Part shown: in pieces, positions 14,847 through 23,887 of the stretch | Layout: each line of letters opens with the position of its first letter | Numbering within the stretch: position 1 is the stretch's first letter | NCBI GenBank assembly: GCA_026391655.1 | Contig: JAPLDR010000098.1 | Span: 1-48,414, forward strand | Length of the DNA: 48,414 bases | DNA from: Bacteroidia bacterium | GTDB lineage: Bacteria > Bacteroidota > Bacteroidia > Bacteroidales > Prolixibacteraceae | Reading direction: 5' to 3' | The notes under the pieces: model-generated | What the model was told of the DNA's origin: nothing | The model's database searches: none | What the model saw: only the letters and a program-made list of their open reading frames with translations | Translations under genes and position numbers: made by a program

Positions 14847-17492
14847 ATGTATAACAACAGCATTGATAATATCCTAAAGTCGAAAAGACGATTAATTGAA
14901 CATTTGGTAAACCAGGATAAACCGGAAGCTATGGAAGCAGAAGGTGGATGTGGAGTTATTGGGTTTTGTTGTACTGAACCTGTTCCGGGAAAACACATTC
15001 ACGAACCTTCGCGGCTAATGCATAATCGCGGAAATGGTAAAGGTGGTGGTATTGCTGCCGTTGGGTTTATTCCTGAACAATTGGGCGTTACACGAGAGGT
15101 ATTGGATGATTGTTACATGTTGCACATTGCTTATCTTGATTCAGGTTGCCGGAGTGATGTGGAGAAAAGATATGTAGATTCTGTTTTTGATATTCAAAAA
15201 ACAGCAAAACTCGATACTGTTGATGACTGGAAAAGTGTGCCGGGCCTGGCCGTGAAACCACCTGATGTTTACCGCTATTTTGTTCGTGTAAAGGATGATG
15301 TTTTAAGTAAGTTCATTGCTGATAATCAGTTTGAAAAACTTGAAAGAAGAGACGCAGAGGATGAATTGGTGAACCAAAACAGTTTTAAATTGAACCAGGA
15401 GTTTTACGTGGCTGCAAAAAAACAAATGGCCTTCGTAATGTCTCATGGACGCAATATCATGATTCTTAAAGTAGTTGGATTCGCGGAAGCAGTTACTCAA
15501 TATTATAAAATTGATGATTTGTGTGCTCATGCATGGATAGCACACCAACGATATCCCACCAGAGGCCGCGTTTGGCATCCCGGAGGGGCGCATCCCTTTA
15601 CTGCCATGAATATGGCGCTTGTACATAATGGTGACTTTGCCAATTACCATTCAGTAACAGAATATCTGAAACAACGGAATATTTATCCTCAATTCATTAC
15701 CGATACCGAGGTGTCTGCATTAATGTTTGACTTGCTATCACGCACCTATAAATATCCTATTGAATACATCATTGAAGCATTGGCTCCCACTACAGAGTTG
15801 GACTTTGACCGATTGCCTGTTGAAAAACAAAAAATATACAGGGCTATTCAGGCAACCCACATGCATGGTTCACCCGATGGGCCATGGTTCTTTATCATTG
15901 CCCGTAACCTGATTCAAAACCGTAGTTTTCAATTGATGGGGATCACCGACACGGCCATGTTGAGGCCACAGGTATTTGCATTTGTTGATGGAGAAGTACA
16001 AGTAGGTTTAATAGGTTCAGAGAAACAAGCCATTGATGCAACCCTGACAAGTTTGGCAAAAGACGATAAACGGATATGCCCTGTTGCCGACAAATACTGG
16101 AATGCCCGTGGCGGTAGCTATTCCGATGGTGGAACTTTCATGTTTGATATTGTTCCCAATGAAAAAGGGATTTACAGGTTAGAATGTAAAGATAAATTTG
16201 GCAACGCAGTCCATATCACCGATAAAACGGAAAGTTGTGATTTTGTTACCGAAACAGGGTCATCGCATATTAAAGATCAAATCATCAAAGCTGTTACAAA
16301 CTACGTTGAAGAAGATAAATCACTTGTTGATTATTTCAAATCAAATATACCAGTATGGTCGTTCGCTGATATTTGGTTAACCTGTAAAACATTAAGGGAA
16401 CTCGCAAAAAATAATGCATATACCTCTTATGTAATCAGTACCCTTAGCTTATTGAACGATCAAAACTTTCCTACAGGGAACAAAAGGCGTTCGCACATTC
16501 TTCATATAGTTCGCACTGAACTTGACTTGTTGTTAAAAAGTTTTCCAAAATTGATGTCTAAATTAGAAGACGGGAATACCTACAGGCTTCTTGATTTTGG
16601 AACAAGAGATGATCTTCGGAAACCCAAAGATGATGAGAAAACACTGGTAATTGATGCTAAACTTTTCCCTCCCGAAGGCAATGAATGTGATGCCATGTAC
16701 CTGGTCAATGCTTTTAAAATGGGTTGGAGAAACTTCATTGTTTTCAATTGTGCCGGCCAGCGCTATATTGGTTGTGGGTTAGGACCCGAAACACATGATG
16801 TTTCTATTGAAGTGTATGGAAGTTGTGGCGACTACCTTGCTTCCGGTATCGACGGGCTGAGTATTACTGTTCATGGTAATGCACAGGATCAGCTGGGACA
16901 AATAATCAAAGATGGAAAATTTGTTATTCATGGCGATGTAGGCCAGACATTTCTATATGGTGCCAAGGGTGGCTCAGTTTTCGTGAAGGGCAATGCCGCA
17001 GGACGCCCAATGATTAATTCAGTTGGTCGTCCAAAGGTCATTATAAATGGAACAAGCCTCGATTTTCTCGGAGAATCCTTTATGGCCGGCGATCCACATA
17101 ACAAAGGGGGATTCGTTGTTGTGAATGGCATCAAATTCGATGAAGAAGGTCAAGTCGTTCCTTTACCTGAACCATATCCGGGCAGTAATCTGTTTTCCCT
17201 GGCTTCAGGAGGGGCTGCCTTTATCAGGGATCCACACCGACAATTAGTCAGCCAGCAATTGAACGGTTGTATTTTTACTCCGTTTACCGAAAAGGATTGG
17301 GAATTAATTCTTCCTTATCTGAAGAAAAAAAAAAAACTATTTGGGTTAACTGTAGACGGGAAACGACTCAAACCTTCACGGGTTTACAGAAAAGTTGCAC
17401 CCAGTATTGAAGGCGTTCCTTCAACACCTGAAAAAGATGTGTATGGTGAAGAAGAAGAGGTAGATGAACTTGTTGAAGAAGAAGCAAAATAA
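14847..17492 (+). CDS. Glutamate synthase GATase (class II) + GXGXG domain protein
   Basis: This 881-aa protein has the two outer domains of GltB without the central synthase. The class II amidotransferase starts at GGCGVIGF (nucleophile candidate Cys35), preceded by a 34-residue leader that would have to be removed, as in GltB propeptides. AWIAHQRYPTRG (229-240), VHNGDFANY (259-267) and TDTEVSALMFDLL complete the active site. The C-terminal third is the GXGXG beta-helix (GCGLGPETHDVSIEVYG, then GDVGQTFLYGAKGG), ending in an acidic tail. Together with the FMN protein just upstream it could reconstitute a glutamine-dependent glutamate synthase. It lies 10 nt before hdrC, which ties it to the Hdr genes. 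Confidence 0.9.
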   Translation: MYNNSIDNILKSKRRLIEHLVNQDKPEAMEAEGGCGVIGFCCTEPVPGKHIHEPSRLMHNRGNGKGGGIAAVGFIPEQLGVTREVLDDCYMLHIAYLDSGCRSDVEKRYVDSVFDIQKTAKLDTVDDWKSVPGLAVKPPDVYRYFVRVKDDVLSKFIADNQFEKLERRDAEDELVNQNSFKLNQEFYVAAKKQMAFVMSHGRNIMILKVVGFAEAVTQYYKIDDLCAHAWIAHQRYPTRGRVWHPGGAHPFTAMNMALVHNGDFANYHSVTEYLKQRNIYPQFITDTEVSALMFDLLSRTYKYPIEYIIEALAPTTELDFDRLPVEKQKIYRAIQATHMHGSPDGPWFFIIARNLIQNRSFQLMGITDTAMLRPQVFAFVDGEVQVGLIGSEKQAIDATLTSLAKDDKRICPVADKYWNARGGSYSDGGTFMFDIVPNEKGIYRLECKDKFGNAVHITDKTESCDFVTETGSSHIKDQIIKAVTNYVEEDKSLVDYFKSNIPVWSFADIWLTCKTLRELAKNNAYTSYVISTLSLLNDQNFPTGNKRRSHILHIVRTELDLLLKSFPKLMSKLEDGNTYRLLDFGTRDDLRKPKDDEKTLVIDAKLFPPEGNECDAMYLVNAFKMGWRNFIVFNCAGQRYIGCGLGPETHDVSIEVYGSCGDYLASGIDGLSITVHGNAQDQLGQIIKDGKFVIHGDVGQTFLYGAKGGSVFVKGNAAGRPMINSVGRPKVIINGTSLDFLGESFMAGDPHNKGGFVVVNGIKFDEEGQVVPLPEPYPGSNLFSLASGGAAFIRDPHRQLVSQQLNGCIFTPFTEKDWELILPYLKKKKKLFGLTVDGKRLKPSRVYRKVAPSIEGVPSTPEKDVYGEEEEVDELVEEEAK

Positions 17493-17502
17493 AAATTAAT
17501 AT

Positions 17503-18066
17503 ATGTCCATCGTCATAAGTAAAGAAAAACAGGCAGGCGATTTAATCAACGATGTGCAGAAACTTTCGGGCATCGACATCAGAAGCTGCCTTCAATGCAA
17601 GAAATGTTCCAATGGTTGTCCCGTTACTGGTTTAACGAACGTTCATCCATCCGATATCATTCGGGCAATGCAATTAAATGTGGGGGATAAGATTTTCAAC
17701 AGCGACCTGATATGGATGTGTGCTTCATGTGAAACATGTTATGCACGCTGCCCGATGAAGATCAATATGGCTGAAGTGATGGATGCCTTAAGGGTATTAT
17801 CTGTCCAAAAAAATGGGCCTAAACAGAAGGGTAATGTACCTCTGTTCAATAAATCGTTTCTGAGAACTGTGAAAATGTTTGGCCGTACTTATGATATTGG
17901 AATGATTGCTGCCTACAAATTGGGATCTGCCAGCTTACTTCAGGACACTGACAAATTTCCTATGATGCTCTTAAAAGGGAAAATCGCGCTGATACCTTCC
18001 TTTCAGGCAGATAAAAAATATACCAGGCGAATATTTGGCAGAAAACTGGGCAATACTCAAAGCTAA
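17503..18066 (+). CDS. hdrC: HdrC-like iron-sulfur subunit
   Basis: This 187-aa protein has two 4Fe-4S motifs, C29-C32-C35-C39 (CLQCKKCSNGCPV) and C73-C76-C79-C83 (CASCETCYARCPM). It is the small electron-wiring subunit that connects HdrA to HdrB in heterodisulfide-reductase-type complexes. The C-terminal 90 residues are a basic alpha-helical tail without cysteine. It is followed by hdrB after 10 nt. In Bacteroidota no coenzyme M/B chemistry is expected, so the partner disulfide or acceptor must differ from that of methanogens. Confidence 0.92.
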   Translation: MSIVISKEKQAGDLINDVQKLSGIDIRSCLQCKKCSNGCPVTGLTNVHPSDIIRAMQLNVGDKIFNSDLIWMCASCETCYARCPMKINMAEVMDALRVLSVQKNGPKQKGNVPLFNKSFLRTVKMFGRTYDIGMIAAYKLGSASLLQDTDKFPMMLLKGKIALIPSFQADKKYTRRIFGRKLGNTQS

Positions 18067-18076
18067 AAATCTTAAA

Positions 18077-18949
18077 ATGAGATACTCATATTATCCGGGA
18101 TGTTCGGCAGAATCTACAGCACGCGACCAATACATGTCAGTGAATGAAGTGGCAATAGCGTTGAACATTGAATTAATTGAAATCAAAGGCTGGACTTGCT
18201 GCGGGTCAACTCCTGCCCATCATACTGATAAAATTCTATCCATTGCACTTCCTGTTGCAAACCTGTTAATGGCTCAAAAAACCGGGCTCGAGATGGTTGT
18301 ATTCTGTGCAGCATGTTATAACCGGATGAAAGTTGCCAATCATGAAATACAGACAAACCCCGAAATAAGAAAAGAGATCGCAGCCACTCTGGGTGAAGAC
18401 TATGACGGCAGTGTTAAAGTTCATCATTTTATTGAAGTTCTGATAAAAGAGATAGGAGTTAAAAAATTAAAAGAGGCTTTTACCCATTCACTCTATGGTT
18501 TAAAAGTTGCCAGTTATTATGGGTGTTTACTGGTGAGGCCAAAGGATGTAACCCAATTTGATGATCCTGAAAACCCAACCATCATGGATAAACTTATTAA
18601 ACTGATGGGTGGAGAAATGATTGACTGGCCCCACAAAGTTGAATGTTGTGGCGGTGGTTTTGCACTTTCACGGACCGATATCGTTGTTGAACTTTCGAAT
18701 TCAATATTGGGAATGGCTGAAGCATCAGGTGCCCAATGTATGGCTGTTGCTTGCCCGATGTGCCAGATAAATTTGGACATGAGGCAAAGTGATATCCATA
18801 AAATAAAAGGCAGGGACTATAATTTGCCCGTCGTTTATATTACTCAACTTTTGGGTTTATGCCTGGGTATCTCTCCCAAAAAACTAGGGATGGATAAATG
18901 TGTTGTATCCCCAAAACCCATTATTGAATTAGTTAAAGTGGCAGAATAA
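18077..18949 (+). CDS. hdrB: HdrB-like subunit (two CCG domains)
   Basis: This 290-aa protein contains two cysteine-rich CCG domains. The first has Cys9, Cys41-Cys42, Cys77 and Cys80; the second has Cys150, Cys190-Cys191, Cys226 and Cys229. This CX(31-39)CCX(34-35)CXXC pattern coordinates the non-cubane 4Fe-4S clusters that reduce heterodisulfides in methanogen HdrB. All ligands are present in both copies, so a redox-active site is likely. The true acceptor is unknown. The start at 18077 (MRYSYYPGCS) matches family N-termini; an in-frame upstream ATG at 18035 would overlap hdrC by 32 nt and is less likely. Confidence 0.92.
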   Translation: MRYSYYPGCSAESTARDQYMSVNEVAIALNIELIEIKGWTCCGSTPAHHTDKILSIALPVANLLMAQKTGLEMVVFCAACYNRMKVANHEIQTNPEIRKEIAATLGEDYDGSVKVHHFIEVLIKEIGVKKLKEAFTHSLYGLKVASYYGCLLVRPKDVTQFDDPENPTIMDKLIKLMGGEMIDWPHKVECCGGGFALSRTDIVVELSNSILGMAEASGAQCMAVACPMCQINLDMRQSDIHKIKGRDYNLPVVYITQLLGLCLGISPKKLGMDKCVVSPKPIIELVKVAE

Positions 18950-18969
18950 AAATTAGGCAGAATAGCATT

Positions 18970-21900
18970 ATGAGCACGAACAAGAAAAAAATGGTAGGGG
19001 CTGTATTGGTTGAAGGCGGTGGGATTGCCGGGGTACAGGCATCTCTCGATTTGGCCAATTCCGGATATAAGGTATATCTTGTTAGCCGTACAGCTACAAT
19101 TGGTGGCATGATGTCGCACCTCGATAAAACTTTTCCTACCGGCGATTGTGCAACCTGTATAGTCTCTCCCAAATTGGTTGAATGTGCCAGAAACCTCAAT
19201 ATCGAAATACTTACCCTCTCCGAACTTGAAAAGATTGAAGGGGAACCTGGAAATTTCAAAGCATTGATTAAAAAATCACCCCGGTATATAAATGAAAAGA
19301 TTTGTAACGATTGTGGCGAATGTACTACTGCCTGCCCTGTTCAGTTAGACGACAAATTTAACCGTGATTTAGGCAAACGGAAAGCAATTCAAAAATACTA
19401 TGCACAGGCCATTCCCAATATGCCAAATATGCTCAAGTTGGGACATGCGCCGTGTAAAATGAAATGTCCGGCAAATATCAATATACAGGGTTATATTCAG
19501 CTCATTAAGAAAAAAGAATACGTCAAAGCGGTAAACCTGATAAGGGAACGTAACCCGTTGGCTGCCATCTGCGGACGTGTTTGCCCGGCACCTTGCGAAA
19601 CGGCTTGTACCCGTGCAAATGTGGGGGGGGCATTGGCAATCCGGCAACTAAAAAGGTTTGCATCCGATGAAGAGATGAAGTTGTTCAAAGCGGGTGAATT
19701 AGCTTTGCCAGCAGAAAAAGCACCTTCAGCAGAAGCCAAAAAAATTGCCATTATTGGTGCTGGCCCATCGGGGTTGACAGCCGCCGGTGATTTGGCTGAC
19801 AAAGGGTTTGCCGTTACCATTTATGAAGAAAAAGATCAGGCGGGCGGTATGCTTTATTGGGGTAGCCCTCAATACAGACTTCCGAAGGAAATACTTGATT
19901 ACGAAATAGAACTGATCAGGCGAAAAGGGGTAAACATTGTTTTAAACTGCCGAATTGGTAAGGATAAAACCATCCAGGAGTTGCAAAAGGAATTTGATGC
20001 AGTTTACGTTAGTGCCGGTGCACATGTCAGCAGGAAGCTGGGAATTCAGGGTGAGGATAAAAAAGGGGTAAACTTTGGTGTAGAATTCTTACGGGAAGTT
20101 GGAAATTCCATTGATAGACCCAATGTAAAAGAAAACGTTGTTGTGATTGGTGGGGGTAATGTAGCGGTTGATGTTGCACGAACGGCACTCCGTTTGGGCG
20201 CAAAAAGTGTAGAACTTATTTCCCTTGAAAAGAGGAATGAAATGCCCGCTTACGATGATGAAATTGAAGCTGTTTTAGAAGAAGGAATCATCATCCGTAA
20301 TGGCTGGGGACCAAAACAAATAATTGGAAACGGATCTGTTACAGGCATTGAATTGAAAGAATGCGTCAGTGTGTTTGACAAAAACGGCAAGTTCAGCCCT
20401 TCGTACAACGAAAATAAAATTACAACCACTAATGCCGACCAGATCATTGTGGCAATAGGCCAGATGGTCGACAGTGAATTTTCAAAACACATTGGTGTTA
20501 ATATTGAACGTGGTTGTTTCAAAGCTGATCCTGTCACGTTTGAAACTTCTGTAAAAGGTGTTTTTGCTGGTGGCGATAATGCTTCGGGACCTGCAAGTGT
20601 GATTGATGCTGTCGCAGCCGGAAAGCATGCTGCTGAATCAATCGGACGCTTTCTGAACCACGAGGATATGGTTTCAAACCGTTTCGAACATTCTTTAAAA
20701 CCCGTTCCTGAAGAGCTTTTACCGGTCACAAAAAATATTGAAAAGAAAAAACGTGCAAGCGCGATAGAACTTCCTGTCCGGAACCGTTTCCAAAATTTCA
20801 ATGAAATTGAAGCGGCATTCTCTGTCGAAGAAGCAATTGCCGAAGCTGAACGCTGCCTGAATTGCGCCCAATGTTCCGAATGTATGGAATGTGTCAGCGC
20901 ATGCGAAAAGAAAGCAGTAGAACACAATCAAAAGGATCAATTTATTGAACTGGAAGTTGGGTCAGTAATCCTCACTCCCGGTTTTGACGAATATGACGCT
21001 GAAACAAAGGGTGAATACGGCTTTAACCGATATAAAAATGTAATGACCAGCGTTCAGTTTGAACGTATGCTTTCAGCTGCCGGTCCTTTTGGCGGACATG
21101 TTCAGCGCCGTGATAACGGGAAAGAGGCCAAACGGATTGCCTGGATCCAATGTGTCGGATCGCGCGATTCAAAAAGCGGGAATGAGTATTGCTCATCCAT
21201 CTGCTGTATGGCAACGACCAAACAGGCCATGATCGCCTCAGAACACCTGAATGGATTGGAGGGCACCATTTTTAACATGGACATCAGGGCACACGGTAAA
21301 GATTTTGACCAGTATTACGAACGTGCCAGGGCAATGGATAATTTGGAATACATCAAAAGCATTCCATCACGAATTGTCCAAATGCCACAAACCAACGATT
21401 TGCGTTTGCAATACCTCGATCCGCAGAAAGGTTTGATAGAAAAAGATTTCGACATCGTTGTACTGGCAGTTGGTTTAGACCCAAAAGCCACTGTTACCGG
21501 TAGTATCCGAAAACTTGGGATAGAGATCAATCCTTTTGGATTTTGCGAAACCGACCGGTTGTCTCCTTTGATCACTTCGAAACCAGGGGTTTATGTTGGC
21601 GGATCATTTCAGGAGCCGAAAGATATTCCTGAAACCGTGATCCAGGCCAGTGCCGCAGCATCCATGTCGATGGAACTGTTGTCTTCTGCAAAAAACACAC
21701 TGATCAAGTCAAGGGAATATCCTCAGGAACACGATGTAAGTGACGAGCAGGCCCGGATTGGGGTTTTTGTTTGTCATTGCGGGATGAATATTGCCGCAAC
21801 GGTAGATGTTGAGAAGGTGACCGAAGCCATTAAAAACCAACCGGGTGTCGTTTATGCAGCTCATACCATGTACACCTGTTCCGAAGCCAGTTTGACGAAT

Positions 21901-23436
21901 ATTAAAGAACAGATTTCAATCAATAAATTAAACAGGGTCGTTGTAGCATCTTGTACCCCTAGAACTCACGAACCTATTTTCCGCGAAACGTTGCGGGAAG
22001 CTGCGTTGAACCCCTATTTGTTTGAATTGGCCAACATCAGGGACCAGTGTTCATGGGTACATTCAAAGGAACCTGAAAAAGCAACCGAAAAGGCCATTGA
22101 GTTGGTGAAAATGTCAATTTCACGTGCTCACATCCTTGCTCCATTGGAAGGGGAACGGATACCAATCCTTCAGAATGCCGTTATAATTGGTGGCGGTATC
22201 AGTGGAATGACATCTGCTCTTTCGCTTGCAAAACAGGGTTATGATGTCGACATTATTGAGAAATCCGCTCAATTGGGCGGAAACCTTAAGCTGATCAATA
22301 GTACGTTGGAAAATGAAAATCTTGATAAGTACAAATCTGAACTGTTAGAAGCAACAAATTCACATAGGAATATTGATAGTCATCTAAATTCGGAAATTTC
22401 AGGAATAACCGGGCATATTGGACACTTCACGGTGAAACTGTTAAAAGACAATAAGCCAAAAGAGATATCGTGCGGTGCAATCATTGTTGCTACCGGAGCC
22501 AGTCCGGCTGATACTCAAGAATATCAGTATGGTAAAATTAAAAATATCATCACCCAGGTTGAACTTGAGAATTCATTAATCAAAAATAAAATTCAAAAAA
22601 GCGGGCAGACTTATGTGATGATCCAATGCGTTGGTTCGCGCAACAGTGAGAAACCCTATTGCAGCAGGATGTGCTGTTCGATGGCCATTAAAAACGCTTT
22701 GAAAATTAAGAAAGAGGACCCGGAAGCAAAAATATTCATTCTTTACAGGGATATCAGGACTTACGGATTCAGGGAAACGTATTACAAAAAGGCCCGTGAA
22801 GCTGGTATTGTTTTTATTCGATATGATGAGAAAAATTTACCAGAGGTATCTGATGTCAACGGGATTCTAAGCTCTGTAAAAGTTGACAGTCCAGATTATA
22901 AGGAATCGATTATTATCGAAGCCGATAAACTTATTTTGAGTACCGGCATTGATGCAAACAAGGACAATGCTATCATCTCAAATATGCTTAAGGTCCCTCT
23001 GAATGCAAATGGATTTTATGTTGAAGCCCACATGAAATTAAGGCCAGTCGATTTTGCTACCGAAGGGTTGTTCTTATGTGGTTTAGCTCATTCTCCAAAG
23101 ATGATCGATGAGAACATCTCACAAGCTAAAGCGGCGGCGGCAAGGGCTGCAACCATACTTTCCAAAACACATTTGGAAGTTGGGACGCAGGTTTCAGTTG
23201 TCGATCAGAACAAGTGTATTTCGTGTATGACCTGCGTGAAAGCTTGTCCGTATGGAGCTCCAAACAGTAATTACGACCACAAGGCAGAAATTGAAAGCGC
23301 AAAATGTATGGGATGTGGAATTTGTGTTGCAGAGTGTCCGGCAAGGGCAATCCAACTCAACCACTTCAAATCGGATCATTTTAAAATAATGATTGACCAA
23401 TTATTCAATGTTCCTGAACCTGAAATAGTAAATTAA
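18970..23436 (+). CDS. hdrA: Giant HdrA: HdrA + inserted GltD-like NAD(P)H module + second HdrA
   Basis: This 1488-aa flavo-iron-sulfur protein is built in parts. (1) Residues 1-125 are an HdrA N-terminus with GDCATCIVSPKLVEC (58-72) and a 4Fe-4S motif C112-C115-C118-C122. (2) Residues about 155-570 are a GltD/DPYD-type module. It has Cys162, 166, 201, 205, 209 and 213, an FAD loop IIGAGPSG (261-268), an NAD(P) loop VIGGGNVAVD (392-401) and GVFAGGDNASGP. (3) HdrA resumes with Cys-rich RCLNCAQCSECMECVSAC (628-645). (4) A second HdrA half (about 925-1395) starts GVFVCHCGMNIA, with its FAD loop at 1072-1079. (5) The C-terminus has two 4Fe-4S motifs (C1416-C1426 and C1446-C1456). HdrA proteins hold the bifurcating FAD; the GltD module supplies an NAD(P)H site. 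Confidence 0.93.
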   Translation: MSTNKKKMVGAVLVEGGGIAGVQASLDLANSGYKVYLVSRTATIGGMMSHLDKTFPTGDCATCIVSPKLVECARNLNIEILTLSELEKIEGEPGNFKALIKKSPRYINEKICNDCGECTTACPVQLDDKFNRDLGKRKAIQKYYAQAIPNMPNMLKLGHAPCKMKCPANINIQGYIQLIKKKEYVKAVNLIRERNPLAAICGRVCPAPCETACTRANVGGALAIRQLKRFASDEEMKLFKAGELALPAEKAPSAEAKKIAIIGAGPSGLTAAGDLADKGFAVTIYEEKDQAGGMLYWGSPQYRLPKEILDYEIELIRRKGVNIVLNCRIGKDKTIQELQKEFDAVYVSAGAHVSRKLGIQGEDKKGVNFGVEFLREVGNSIDRPNVKENVVVIGGGNVAVDVARTALRLGAKSVELISLEKRNEMPAYDDEIEAVLEEGIIIRNGWGPKQIIGNGSVTGIELKECVSVFDKNGKFSPSYNENKITTTNADQIIVAIGQMVDSEFSKHIGVNIERGCFKADPVTFETSVKGVFAGGDNASGPASVIDAVAAGKHAAESIGRFLNHEDMVSNRFEHSLKPVPEELLPVTKNIEKKKRASAIELPVRNRFQNFNEIEAAFSVEEAIAEAERCLNCAQCSECMECVSACEKKAVEHNQKDQFIELEVGSVILTPGFDEYDAETKGEYGFNRYKNVMTSVQFERMLSAAGPFGGHVQRRDNGKEAKRIAWIQCVGSRDSKSGNEYCSSICCMATTKQAMIASEHLNGLEGTIFNMDIRAHGKDFDQYYERARAMDNLEYIKSIPSRIVQMPQTNDLRLQYLDPQKGLIEKDFDIVVLAVGLDPKATVTGSIRKLGIEINPFGFCETDRLSPLITSKPGVYVGGSFQEPKDIPETVIQASAAASMSMELLSSAKNTLIKSREYPQEHDVSDEQARIGVFVCHCGMNIAATVDVEKVTEAIKNQPGVVYAAHTMYTCSEASLTNIKEQISINKLNRVVVASCTPRTHEPIFRETLREAALNPYLFELANIRDQCSWVHSKEPEKATEKAIELVKMSISRAHILAPLEGERIPILQNAVIIGGGISGMTSALSLAKQGYDVDIIEKSAQLGGNLKLINSTLENENLDKYKSELLEATNSHRNIDSHLNSEISGITGHIGHFTVKLLKDNKPKEISCGAIIVATGASPADTQEYQYGKIKNIITQVELENSLIKNKIQKSGQTYVMIQCVGSRNSEKPYCSRMCCSMAIKNALKIKKEDPEAKIFILYRDIRTYGFRETYYKKAREAGIVFIRYDEKNLPEVSDVNGILSSVKVDSPDYKESIIIEADKLILSTGIDANKDNAIISNMLKVPLNANGFYVEAHMKLRPVDFATEGLFLCGLAHSPKMIDENISQAKAAAARAATILSKTHLEVGTQVSVVDQNKCISCMTCVKACPYGAPNSNYDHKAEIESAKCMGCGICVAECPARAIQLNHFKSDHFKIMIDQLFNVPEPEIVN

Positions 23437-23437
23437 C

Positions 23438-23887
23438 ATGACTGAACATACATTTGAACCGAAGATTCTTGCATTCTGCTGCCACTTTTGTGCCTATGCA
23501 TCGGCTGATCTGGCCGGTTCCATGCGCCTGCAATACCCTCCGGGGGTAAGGATCATCCGCACCCCTTGTACCGGAAGATTAGAGGTGGAATATTACCTGC
23601 AAGCGATTGAAAACGGAGCAGACGGTGTCTTGATTGCAGGATGCCTTGAGGGAGGATGCCACTTTATTGACGGGAATCTTTTTGCAAGAAAACGTGTCAC
23701 AGCCACCCGTGCCCTTTTGGAAGAATGTGGTATTGACAAAGAACGCTTACGCATGGTCAATATTTCAGCAGCAATGGCTAAAAACCTGGTGGAAGTAATT
23801 TTCGAAATGGTTGATACCGTTAAACAATTAGGGCCAAATCCATTAAAAATAAGTCGTACAATTTTAAAAGAGGAGATACTCAAATGA
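23438..23887 (+). CDS. mvhD: MvhD-like [2Fe-2S] electron-transfer subunit, copy 2
   Basis: This 149-aa protein begins with FCCHFCAY (Cys14, 15, 18), followed by TPCTGRLEVEYYLQAIENGADG (Cys44) and AGCLEGGCHFIDGN (Cys69, Cys74). It is the canonical MvhD form and starts one base after the hdrA stop codon. Its 3' end overlaps metV as ATGA. Adjacent to hdrA, it is the likely electron bridge from HdrA to MetFV, as proposed for the Moorella MetFV-HdrABC-MvhD complex. Confidence 0.92.
   Translation: MTEHTFEPKILAFCCHFCAYASADLAGSMRLQYPPGVRIIRTPCTGRLEVEYYLQAIENGADGVLIAGCLEGGCHFIDGNLFARKRVTATRALLEECGIDKERLRMVNISAAMAKNLVEVIFEMVDTVKQLGPNPLKISRTILKEEILK

Noticed and set aside
20250-20927. 225-aa open frame antisense to hdrA
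   Set aside because: Low-complexity Ser/Phe-rich translation, complementary to a well-supported domain protein; a shadow frame.
17503-23436. Methanogen-type heterodisulfide reductase
   Set aside because: The surrounding genes are typical of Bacteroidota, with no coenzyme M/B or methanogenesis genes; the subunits are Hdr-like with other partners.
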